Source of the DNA: Bacteroidota bacterium
GTDB lineage: Bacteria > Bacteroidota > Bacteroidia > Chitinophagales > UBA10324
Direction of reading: 5' to 3'
Assembly (NCBI GenBank): GCA_014190575.1
Contig: BJGQ01000031.1
Coordinates: 1-37,845, forward strand
Length of the DNA stretch: 37,845 nt
A program made the translations under genes and the position numbers. The notes under the pieces were generated by a model. The model did no database searches and was not told the DNA's origin. It was given only the letters and a program-made list of their open reading frames with translations. Shown here piece by piece: positions 25,656 to 32,514 of the stretch (the first letter of the stretch is position 1; every line of letters begins with the position of its first letter).

Positions 25656-27620
25656 TTAAATATCCAGCTTCGCATACTTCGCATGCTTCTCAATAAATTC
25701 TCTGCGTGGTGGCACATCATCACCCATCAGCATTGAGAAAATATGGTCTGACTCAGCGGCGCTTTCAATAGAAACCAGTTTCAAAGTGCGTGTTTCAGGA
25801 TTCATGGTAGTTGACCACAGTTGTTCTGCATTCATTTCTCCAAGGCCCTTGTAGCGCTGAATGCCAACTGAATCATCTTTTCCCCCGCCAATGCGAGCCA
25901 CAGCGGCTTTGCGGTCATCATCGTTCCAGCAATATTCCTGTTCCTTTCCTTTCTTCACCAAGTAAAGCGGAGGCGATGCTATATATATATGTCCGCGCTC
26001 AATCAACAATTTCATGTAGCGGAAAAAGAAAGTCAGAATCAAAGTAGTGATGTGACTACCATCCACATCAGCATCCGTCATGATAATTATTTTATGATAT
26101 CTGAGTTTATCAATGTTCAGTGCTTTGTCATCTTCCTTGGTTCCGATGCTCACACCGAGTGCAGTGAAAATATTTTTTATTTCCTCGTTGTCGTAAATCT
26201 TGTGCTCCATTGCTTTCTCCACATTCAAAATTTTTCCGCGCAGTGGAAGTATCGCCTGGAATGCACGGTTACGACCCTGCTTAGCTGTACCACCAGCCGA
26301 ATCTCCTTCGACTAAATAAATTTCACATTGAGAAGCATCGTTGTTCGAACAGTCGGCCAATTTACCGGGCAATCCGCTTCCCGACATTCCGTTTTTGCGT
26401 TGAACCAATTCTCTCGCTTTGCGCGCAGCATTACGCGCAGTAGCCGAAAGAATTACTTTGTTCACCATCATCTTAGCCTCCTTCGGATTTTCTTCGAGGA
26501 AGTGAGTGAGAAAATCACTGACAGCAGAATCCACAATTCCTGTAACTTCAGAGTTACCAAGTTTCGATTTTGTTTGACCTTCAAACTGCGGTTCAGGAAC
26601 TTTGCACGAAACAACAGCAGTCAATCCTTCACGAAAATCATCACCGGTCACTTCGAAATTTAATTTTTCTAATAATTTATTCTTGTCGGCATACGATTTA
26701 AACACGCGGGTAATGGCACGACGAAAACCTGCAATGTGAGTTCCGCCTTCAATGGTGTTGATGTTATTTACATAAGAAAATACATTCTCGGTATATCCTG
26801 TGTTGTACTGCATGGCCACTTCAACAATCACATTATCCTTTGTGCCTTCCATATAAATCGGTTCAGCATTCATTGCCTCGCGAGTTCCATCCAGATATTT
26901 TACAAACTCTTTTAATCCTAATTCAGAATAGAAACGCTCGCTGAAAACAGTTCCGTTCTCATCAATATTTCTTTTATCTGAAAGAGTGATTGCAATTCCA
27001 CGATTCAGAAACGACAACTCGCGCATACGAGTCGCGATAGTATCATACTTGTATTCCAGGATTTTGAAAATGGAACCATCGGGTACAAATGTTACTTCGG
27101 TTCCGGTTCTATCCGCATCGCCAACAACTTTAACCGGATATAATGGTTTTCCAATTTCATATTCCTGCATCCATTCTTTTCCGTCACGAAAAACACGAAC
27201 CGTCAGGTGTGATGAAAGCGCATTCACACAACTTACACCCACACCATGTAATCCACCTGAAACTTTATAAGTGTCTTTATCAAATTTTCCTCCGGCATGT
27301 AACACAGTCATCACCACTTCAAGCGCACTTTTGTTTTCGCCTTTGTGGTGTCCGGTTGGAATTCCACGACCATCATCCAACACGGTGATGGAATTATCTT
27401 CATTGATAGTGACGAAAATATTTTTGCAATATCCCGCCAATGCTTCATCTATCGAATTATCAACTACCTCGTAAACTAAGTGGTGTAAACCGCGAAACCC
27501 GATGTCGCCGATATACATTGCCGGGCGCATGCGCACCGCTTCCAAACCTTCGAGAACCTGTATGTTCTCCGCCGTGTATTCACTTGATTTTTTCTTTTCC
27601 AAAGTTGCTTCTTCTAACAT
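25656..27620 (-). CDS. gyrB: DNA gyrase subunit B
   Basis: The ATPase subunit of DNA gyrase, which introduces negative supercoils together with GyrA. It has 654 residues, the common short form without the E. coli insertion. GHKL ATPase domain: YEVVDNSIDEALAGYC, the DDGRGIP motif and GGLHGVGVSCVNAL. Transducer domain follows, then TOPRIM with VEGDSAGGTAKQGRNR, TDADVDGSHI and the C-terminal IQRYKGLGEMNAEQLW plus TMNPETRTL. The PLRGKILNVEKA quinolone-region motif is intact. ATG start at 27620. Downstream on the same strand are the PepSY-like and Kir channel genes; there is no dnaN/recF nearby, so this is not an origin-type gyrB locus. Confidence 0.98.
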   Translation of the reverse strand: MLEEATLEKKKSSEYTAENIQVLEGLEAVRMRPAMYIGDIGFRGLHHLVYEVVDNSIDEALAGYCKNIFVTINEDNSITVLDDGRGIPTGHHKGENKSALEVVMTVLHAGGKFDKDTYKVSGGLHGVGVSCVNALSSHLTVRVFRDGKEWMQEYEIGKPLYPVKVVGDADRTGTEVTFVPDGSIFKILEYKYDTIATRMRELSFLNRGIAITLSDKRNIDENGTVFSERFYSELGLKEFVKYLDGTREAMNAEPIYMEGTKDNVIVEVAMQYNTGYTENVFSYVNNINTIEGGTHIAGFRRAITRVFKSYADKNKLLEKLNFEVTGDDFREGLTAVVSCKVPEPQFEGQTKSKLGNSEVTGIVDSAVSDFLTHFLEENPKEAKMMVNKVILSATARNAARKARELVQRKNGMSGSGLPGKLADCSNNDASQCEIYLVEGDSAGGTAKQGRNRAFQAILPLRGKILNVEKAMEHKIYDNEEIKNIFTALGVSIGTKEDDKALNIDKLRYHKIIIMTDADVDGSHITTLILTFFFRYMKLLIERGHIYIASPPLYLVKKGKEQEYCWNDDDRKAAVARIGGGKDDSVGIQRYKGLGEMNAEQLWSTTMNPETRTLKLVSIESAAESDHIFSMLMGDDVPPRREFIEKHAKYAKLDI

Positions 27621-27657
27621 GTTTTTATTGTTAAAATCCGGTTTTTATGATTGTGTT

Positions 27658-27665
27658 CAAAAGTA
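27658..27665 (-). promoter_or_regulatory. Possible -7 element for gyrB
   Basis: On the reverse strand TACTTTTG, matching TAnnTTTG, 37 bases before the gyrB ATG. No TTG at exact N19; weak. Confidence 0.4.
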
Positions 27666-27824
27666 GTTTTTTCATTCTTATAAAACGAATGAAAAGCAGT
27701 ATTGATGAAGCTTTATTTATTCACTTTGTCTGTTGAAAAGTTGGTTGAAAAAAGTTGAGGCTCATAACACATTTTTGGTGGCACGATTCTTAATGAACAG
27801 ACCTGAAAAAACTAAAATAAAATC

Positions 27825-28376
27825 ATGAAAAAATTCCGCTCGATAGTCTTAATGCTCGTTTTGCCATCACTAGTTTTCGCACAAAAAAACAAACCTGTTG
27901 CTCCTGTTTTGCCCATGGATGCCGAAACAAATCTCATTAGCTACACTGGAGTAGTGGATGCAACCGGTGTAACAAGTAAAGAATTATTTAAGCGAACCAT
28001 CGCATGGGCGAAAGAGTTTTATCCTATTCCAAGTTCTGTATTGCAAGTCCAGGATTCAGTGAATGGGAAAATTGTTTGCAAAGGAAAATTCGACACAAAA
28101 AAAACAAAGGGTGGTCAGCAGGTTGCAGGCGATAGAATTATGTACAACCTCACGATTCAATTTAAGGAAGGAAGATACAAGTATGAAATCACGAAGGTGT
28201 TGGTTCAGAGTTCTACAAGTATTCCTTGTGAAAAATACTTTGATGAAAATGACCCGTTAGCCGAAGAGCATTTTAATACTTTAACACAAGTGGATGAAAA
28301 CCTCACCAACATTGCCAACTCACTCAAAACAAGATTGGAACAACCAAGTGTTAAGGTGAAGAAAGATGAATGGTAG
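27825..28376 (+). CDS. Secreted DUF4468-type protein (TBP-like fold)
   Basis: A 183-residue exported protein with a clear signal peptide (MKKFRSIVLMLVLPSLVFAQ). The mature part, with LISYTGVVDATGVTSKELFK and AKEFYPIPSSVLQVQD near the front and GDRIMYNLTIQFKEGRYKYE in the middle, matches the pattern of Bacteroidota proteins annotated as DUF4468 domain-containing with a TBP-like fold, whose function is unknown. It is transcribed alone: a possible promoter TTG (27745-27747)-N22-CATTTTTG (27770-27777) lies upstream, and a strong hairpin terminator follows at 28405. It is divergent from gyrB. Confidence 0.75.
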   Translation: MKKFRSIVLMLVLPSLVFAQKNKPVAPVLPMDAETNLISYTGVVDATGVTSKELFKRTIAWAKEFYPIPSSVLQVQDSVNGKIVCKGKFDTKKTKGGQQVAGDRIMYNLTIQFKEGRYKYEITKVLVQSSTSIPCEKYFDENDPLAEEHFNTLTQVDENLTNIANSLKTRLEQPSVKVKKDEW

Positions 28377-28404
28377 AAAATAATTTTTTTAAGAAAGTTT
28401 GAAG

Positions 28405-28432
28405 CGGCTCAGATTATTCTGAGCCGTTTTTA
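28405..28432 (+). terminator. Rho-independent terminator after the DUF4468 gene
   Basis: Perfect 9-bp stem CGGCTCAGA/TCTGAGCCG, tetraloop TTAT, then five T and TATTT. The T run touches the stop codon of the convergent peptidase E gene, so the structure probably serves both converging transcripts. Confidence 0.9.
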
Positions 28433-29176
28433 TTTCCTAGGAATTAAAATTTCAGCTAGCGGCTTAAACTCTTTTGAAATTTCAATAACCTCATGAATAA
28501 TTTCTCCATTCTTTTTATAAACTCTAAATGAGTTTGCTCCTTTTTTGCTCGTTAATATTTTATATGAATCAGTATTCCTGATTTCAATAGCCGAACAATC
28601 ATCGCACGCAATTCCAACGCCTCCTTTTTTCAAAATCATTTTTCGGAAATGTGCATCGCGTTTCTCTTTTAAATAATGCGGACAAAAAGTAGTGTTCACT
28701 AAATCCAATCCTTTCACCCGAATGTGATTCCATTTTTCAGGATGATAATAAAACATTGAATCACTGTGTCCGAATTTAAACCAGCAAATTGCTCCGGCAC
28801 TTGTTCCCGCCATAATGGTTCCGCTGTTCCATGCTTTCTTCAATAAAATATCAACTCCCAACAATCGCCAGCGGCGCATCATCTTCAAAGTATTTCCGCC
28901 CCCAACATATATAATGTCGGCTCTTTCAATCTTGTCGTGAATTTCTTTTTTCGAAACTTTGCGTTTCAACAGAAATAAAACTTCAGGTCTGCAACCCAAT
29001 TTATCACCATAAACTTTCTGAAAATTTTCCCAATACATAGGGTCATCGCTAGATGCTGTTGGGATAAACAGCACACGCGGATTTTTCTTTCTTGTTAATT
29101 TAACAATGTGTTCATCAATTGACCGGGTGGCGCCTTCAATCATGCTGCCCCCGCCAATCGCAACTATGGTGCGCAT
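28430..29176 (-). CDS. Peptidase family S51 (peptidase E / cyanophycinase-like)
   Basis: A 248-residue cytosolic protein of family S51. It starts MRTIVAIGGGSMIEG, has YVGGGNTLKMMRRWR, and carries the nucleophile elbow AGTSAGAICW with S126. FCPHYLKEKRDAHF holds the likely catalytic H167, as in the family's CPHY block. Characterised members are aspartyl dipeptidase PepE and cyanophycinase; the length and the single domain fit PepE better, though Bacteroidota members are untested as far as I know. ATG start at 29176. The 30-residue membrane peptide gene ends 38 bases upstream on the same strand. The stop overlaps the T tract of the upstream-facing terminator. Confidence 0.88.
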   Translation of the reverse strand: MRTIVAIGGGSMIEGATRSIDEHIVKLTRKKNPRVLFIPTASSDDPMYWENFQKVYGDKLGCRPEVLFLLKRKVSKKEIHDKIERADIIYVGGGNTLKMMRRWRLLGVDILLKKAWNSGTIMAGTSAGAICWFKFGHSDSMFYYHPEKWNHIRVKGLDLVNTTFCPHYLKEKRDAHFRKMILKKGGVGIACDDCSAIEIRNTDSYKILTSKKGANSFRVYKKNGEIIHEVIEISKEFKPLAEILIPRK

Positions 29177-29214
29177 TAAATGATAGCGGTGATTTCTGAA
29201 AATATAATTATTGA

Positions 29215-29307
29215 CTAACTACCATTGTAGTCCAATTGCTGAAAAGTGATAGCCATAATGATGATGAAACCAAGAATAGCTGCAAAAACCCAAAGTGCTT
29301 TTTTCAT
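29215..29307 (-). CDS. 30-residue single-helix membrane peptide
   Basis: Found by reading the gap between peptidase E and the tRNA. ATG at 29307 opens 30 codons ending in TAG. The peptide begins MKKALWVF, continues as a hydrophobic helix (AAILGFIIIMAITF) and ends with a short polar tail (QQLDYNGS). Two Lys before an uninterrupted core of about 18 hydrophobic residues are what a small bitopic membrane protein looks like. A TATTTTTG -7-like element (29337-29330, reverse strand) lies 23 bases upstream. It may be co-transcribed with peptidase E. No family is known to me; the evidence is composition and position only. Confidence 0.5.
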   Translation of the reverse strand: MKKALWVFAAILGFIIIMAITFQQLDYNGS

Positions 29308-29435
29308 TTTTAGTATTTTCTTTTCGCCACAAAAATAACAATCAAAGTTTCATGAGAAAGAGGTAATTAGAATTTTTTTTCATAAATATTTTGAGTAATT
29401 TTCTGAAATTATAATTTTCATTTTGGTCACGGCTA

Positions 29436-29465
29436 TTGCATAAAGTAAATGAGTTTATACATTTG
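29436..29465 (+). promoter_or_regulatory. Consensus Bacteroidota promoter of tRNA-Gln
   Basis: TTG at 29436-29438, exactly 19 bases, then TACATTTG at 29458-29465: a perfect TTG-N19-TAnnTTTG. The tRNA begins 10 bases downstream, as expected for a stable-RNA promoter. Confidence 0.85.
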
Positions 29466-29474
29466 CGCCCTTAT

Positions 29475-29547
29475 TGACCGATGGTGTAACTGGCAACACG
29501 TCTGATTTTGGTTCAGAAGAGTCTAGGTTCGAAACCTAGTCGGTCAA
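29475..29547 (+). tRNA. tRNA-Gln (anticodon UUG)
   Basis: A 73-base cloverleaf. Acceptor stem TGACCGA/TCGGTCA (29475-29481 with 29540-29546), D arm GTGTAACTGGCAACAC, anticodon stem TCTGA/TCAGA with loop containing TTG, T arm CTAGG-TTCGAAA-CCTAG, discriminator A at 29547. The next bases are CAT, so the 3' CCA is not encoded and must be added after processing. It has its own promoter and terminator. Confidence 0.96.
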
Positions 29548-29553
29548 CATTAT

Positions 29554-29587
29554 AGCCCTTGATTTCATCGAGGGCTTTATTTTTTTT
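29554..29587 (+). terminator. Terminator of tRNA-Gln
   Basis: Stem AGCCCTTGA/TCGAGGGCT (29554-29562 with 29568-29576, one G-T pair), 5-base loop, followed by TTATTTTTTTT. It separates the tRNA from prs. Confidence 0.88.
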
Positions 29588-29593
29588 GGGGAG

Positions 29594-29623
29594 TTGCTAA
29601 AGCAACAGTTTCTTCTATATTTG
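29594..29623 (+). promoter_or_regulatory. Consensus Bacteroidota promoter of prs-rplY-pth
   Basis: TTG at 29594-29596, exactly 19 bases, then TATATTTG at 29616-29623: a second perfect TTG-N19-TAnnTTTG, directly after the tRNA terminator and 20 bases before the prs ATG. Confidence 0.85.
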
Positions 29624-29643
29624 CCACCCCAATTTTTTGGCTA

Positions 29644-30588
29644 ATGTCATCTGAAATCGAATCAAAAGTTAAAATTTTCGCTGGTACAGCATCTGAATAC
29701 CTTGCAAAAGAAATTGCATTGGAATATGGTGTTGATTTAGGCTTAGCAAAATTGTATCGTTTCAATGATGGAGAAATGCAGCCTGTTATTAATGAAAGCA
29801 TTCGCGGCGATTATGTTTTTGTAGTTCAAAGCACTTTTGCTCCTGCTGATAATTTAATGGAGTTGTTGCTAACGATGGATTCTGCCCGCAGAGCCTCTGC
29901 TGAATACATTACTGCTGTTATTCCTTATTTCGGTTATGCTCGTCAGGATAGAAAAGATAAACCTCGTGTTTCCATTGCAAGTAAAATGGTCGCAAATTTA
30001 TTAACTGCCGCTGGAGCCGATAGAGTAATGACCATGGATTTACATGCTCCTCAGATTCAAGGTTTTTTTGATATTCCGGTTGATCATTTAGAAAGCAACA
30101 CCATATTCATTCCATATTTAAAAGAACTGGCTTTAGAAGATATGACTTTCGCATCACCTGATGTTGGAAGTACCAATCGCGCACGAATTCTTGCTCAGCA
30201 TTTTGAAAAAGAAATGGTAATAGTGGACAAGCATCGCAAGCGCCCGGGAGAAATTGCGGGTATGACATTAATTGGTGATGTAAAAGGAAGAAATGTGATT
30301 CTGGTTGATGATATCATTGACACTGCAACAACTTTATGCAATGCCGCTTCATTGTTAATCGACAAGGGTGCAAAGAGTGTTCGCGCCATGTGCACGCATC
30401 CTGTTCTTTCCGGAAACGCAATTGAAAAAATTGACAATTCAAAACTAACTGAGTTGGTGGTTTGCAATACCATTCCGCTTCGTAAGTTTTCTCCAAAAAT
30501 AAAAGTGCTTTCAGTAGCTCCTTTATTTGCTTCGGCAATACGGAACATGCATGAGCATAAATCAATCAGTTCATTATTCATCAACTAA
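29644..30588 (+). CDS. prs: Ribose-phosphate pyrophosphokinase
   Basis: Makes PRPP from ribose 5-phosphate and ATP, for nucleotide, His and Trp synthesis. It has 314 residues, typical for class I. Visible: KIFAGTASEYLAKEIA at the start, FNDGEM, FVVQSTFAPADNLMELL, YFGYARQDRK, DLHAPQIQGFF with the catalytic His near 130, SPDVGSTNRARILA, a flexible-loop region DKHRKRPGE and the PRPP loop VDDIIDTATT (about 221-230). ATG start at 29644. First gene of a tight prs-rplY-pth operon, with 16 and 9 bases between genes, behind a consensus promoter; this order is widely conserved in bacteria. Confidence 0.97.
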   Translation: MSSEIESKVKIFAGTASEYLAKEIALEYGVDLGLAKLYRFNDGEMQPVINESIRGDYVFVVQSTFAPADNLMELLLTMDSARRASAEYITAVIPYFGYARQDRKDKPRVSIASKMVANLLTAAGADRVMTMDLHAPQIQGFFDIPVDHLESNTIFIPYLKELALEDMTFASPDVGSTNRARILAQHFEKEMVIVDKHRKRPGEIAGMTLIGDVKGRNVILVDDIIDTATTLCNAASLLIDKGAKSVRAMCTHPVLSGNAIEKIDNSKLTELVVCNTIPLRKFSPKIKVLSVAPLFASAIRNMHEHKSISSLFIN

Positions 30589-30604
30589 GTAAATTCAATT
30601 AACA

Positions 30605-31255
30605 ATGAAAGCAATAGTTATCGAAGGAACACTTCGCGCAAATTCAGGAAAAAAATTATCAAACGATTTACGCAAGAACGAAGAAGTTCCCTGTAATATC
30701 AATGGTGTTGAAAATTTCAGTTTCTCTGCTCCGGTAAAATCATTCAAGCACTTGGTTTATACACCAGATTTTAAAACTGCAACCATTAAGTTGGGTGATA
30801 AAGAAGTGAGTTGTGTGATTCAGGAATTGCAGTTTCATCCGGTAACTGATGAATTAGTTCACATTGATTTTCTGGAATTGGTTCCTGGTAAAAAATTGAT
30901 CGTTGAAATTCCATTACAATTAAACGGCACTCCGAAAGGAGCTAAAGACGGAGGAAAAATTACTCAGCGAATTAAAAAACTGAGAGTAAAAACTACTCCT
31001 GAAAAATTAGTTGGAAGAATTCAAATTGATATTGAAAATATTGAATTGGGAAAATCAATTCGCGTAATTGATTTGAAATTAGATGGAATGGAAATTTTAA
31101 ATCCGCCTCAATTTCCTGTTGTTTCTGTTTTAATTCCGCGTGCAATTAAAGAAGAAACTCCAACTGCTGCTGCACCTGTTGCTGCCGCTGCTGCACCTGC
31201 TGCCGGTGCCGCTGCACCTGCTGCGGCTGCTAAACCTGCTGCAAAAAAGAAATAA
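30605..31255 (+). CDS. rplY: 50S ribosomal protein L25 / CTC family
   Basis: The long (CTC/TL5) form of the 5S rRNA-binding protein L25. The N-terminal L25 domain (about 1-92) has GTLRANSGKKLSNDLRKNEE, VPCNINGVEN and LQFHPVTDELVHIDFLE. The C-terminal TL5 beta domain (about 95-180) contains IPLQLNGTPKGAKDGGKITQ. The protein ends in an Ala/Pro-rich tail of about 30 residues closing with KPAAKKK, common in Bacteroidota and probably disordered. Total 216 residues. It sits between prs and pth in a conserved operon, with ATG 16 bases after the prs stop. Confidence 0.95.
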   Translation: MKAIVIEGTLRANSGKKLSNDLRKNEEVPCNINGVENFSFSAPVKSFKHLVYTPDFKTATIKLGDKEVSCVIQELQFHPVTDELVHIDFLELVPGKKLIVEIPLQLNGTPKGAKDGGKITQRIKKLRVKTTPEKLVGRIQIDIENIELGKSIRVIDLKLDGMEILNPPQFPVVSVLIPRAIKEETPTAAAPVAAAAAPAAGAAAPAAAAKPAAKKK

Positions 31256-31264
31256 AATAGTTAA

Positions 31265-31831
31265 GTGAATTACCTGATTGCAGGTCTCGGAAATATTGGT
31301 GACGAATACACTAACACCAGGCACAACATCGGATTTAAAATTACAGAAGCACTTGCTGAGGAAGCAGGTGCTTCTTTTATTTTGGAACGATTAGCTTTTC
31401 ATGCATCGTATAAATGGAAAGGAAAAAATATTCATTTGATTAAGCCAACAACCTATATGAATGAAAGTGGAAAGTCAATTCGTTATTGGATGAATGAACT
31501 GAATATTCCTGTTGAGCGCATGATAGTGGTACTTGATGATTTGGCCATTCCTTTCGGACAAATAAGATTGCGTAGCAAGGGAAGCGATGGCGGTCACAAT
31601 GGTTTAACAAGTGTGCAGCAGAATTTAAATACCACAATATATCCTCGTCTTCGATTCGGAATCGGAAACGAATTCCGTAAAGGATCGCAGGTAAATTATG
31701 TTTTGGGAGAATGGAATGCAGAGGAGAAAAAGATTCTTGCAGAACGAATTAAAGAATCAGCCGAAGCAATAAAAAGTATAATCAGTATCGGGCTTGAACG
31801 CTCCATGAATATTTACAATACACAGAAATAA
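31265..31831 (+). CDS. pth: Peptidyl-tRNA hydrolase (GTG start)
   Basis: Releases peptides from prematurely dissociated peptidyl-tRNA. The protein has 188 residues. The active-site residues are N10 (AGLGNIG), H20 (NTRHNIGF), an Asn in TYMNESGKS, the Asp of VVLDDLAIPFGQIR and the GSDGGHNGL segment. GVGNEF is here GIGNEF. The GTG at 31265 is the start because the family begins directly at the strand YLIAGLGN; there is no in-frame ATG before it. It lies 9 bases after rplY as the last gene of prs-rplY-pth. Confidence 0.97.
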   Translation: MNYLIAGLGNIGDEYTNTRHNIGFKITEALAEEAGASFILERLAFHASYKWKGKNIHLIKPTTYMNESGKSIRYWMNELNIPVERMIVVLDDLAIPFGQIRLRSKGSDGGHNGLTSVQQNLNTTIYPRLRFGIGNEFRKGSQVNYVLGEWNAEEKKILAERIKESAEAIKSIISIGLERSMNIYNTQK

Positions 31832-31843
31832 TTTTTCGATTTT

Positions 31844-31872
31844 TTGTGTCATTACTTACTTGGTTATTTTTA
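31844..31872 (+). promoter_or_regulatory. Possible promoter of the FAH-E1-DUF1801 unit
   Basis: TTG at 31844-31846, 18 bases, TATTTTTA at 31865-31872 (one mismatch to TAnnTTTG), 22 bases before the ATG at 31895. Moderate match in AT-rich DNA. Confidence 0.4.
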
Positions 31873-31894
31873 GCTCATTAAAATTTAAGCGCGA

Positions 31895-32506
31895 ATGAAA
31901 ATTTTTTGTATCGGACGGAATTATGCTGAGCACGCAAAAGAACTGAACAACGAAGTGCCTGATGCGCCTGTGATTTTTATGAAGCCACAAACAGCATTAC
32001 TGCAAAACAACAAACCATTTTATTTTCCTGATTTCACAAAGGACCTTCACTACGAAACCGAAATTGTTTTAAAGATTGGAAAGAACGGAAAAAATGTTCC
32101 AGAGAAATTTGCAGGAGTTTATATTGATAGTGTAACTGTCGGAATTGATTTTACTGCACGCGATTTACAAGCCAAACAAAAAGCAAAAGGATTACCGTGG
32201 GAAATTTCAAAAGCATTTGACTACTCGGCTGTTATTGGAAAATGGATGCCGGTTAAGGAGTTTAAAGATTTGAAAAATATTCACTTCTGCATGTATCAGA
32301 ATAAAGTGATGAAACAAAACGGCAACACAAAGGATTTGATTTTTCCATTCGAAAAAGTGATTAGTTATATTTCGCAATTCTTTACATTGCAAAAAGGAGA
32401 TTTACTTTTCACCGGAACTCCGGTTGGAGTTGGGCAAGTGAACATCGGAGATAAGATTGAAGCATTTATTGAGAATGATAGTTTGCTGGAGTTTGAAATA
32501 AAGTAA
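31895..32506 (+). CDS. Fumarylacetoacetate hydrolase family protein
   Basis: A compact 203-residue member of the FAH superfamily, similar in size to YcgM/FAHD1-type acylpyruvate hydrolases or oxaloacetate decarboxylases. It starts MKIFCIGRNYAEHAKELNNE, has PVIFMKPQTALLQNN, the divalent-metal ligands in HYETEIVLKIG, a third acidic ligand in GIDFTARDLQ, KAFDYSAVIGKW and the GDLLFTGTPVGVGQVNIGD block. It is cytosolic; exact substrate not assignable. It is followed 8 bases later by the fused E1 gene, so a role near 2-oxoacid metabolism is possible but inferred only from this linkage. Confidence 0.9.
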   Translation: MKIFCIGRNYAEHAKELNNEVPDAPVIFMKPQTALLQNNKPFYFPDFTKDLHYETEIVLKIGKNGKNVPEKFAGVYIDSVTVGIDFTARDLQAKQKAKGLPWEISKAFDYSAVIGKWMPVKEFKDLKNIHFCMYQNKVMKQNGNTKDLIFPFEKVISYISQFFTLQKGDLLFTGTPVGVGQVNIGDKIEAFIENDSLLEFEIK

Positions 32507-32514
32507 AACATTGA

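Noticed and set aside
25656-27620. Replication origin near gyrB
   Set aside because: No dnaA, dnaN or recF and no cluster of DnaA boxes is visible; gyrB is often away from the origin in Bacteroidota.
29475-29547. tRNA-Gln as an integration site of a genomic island
   Set aside because: No integrase and no duplicated tRNA 3' end; it is followed directly by its terminator and the prs operon.
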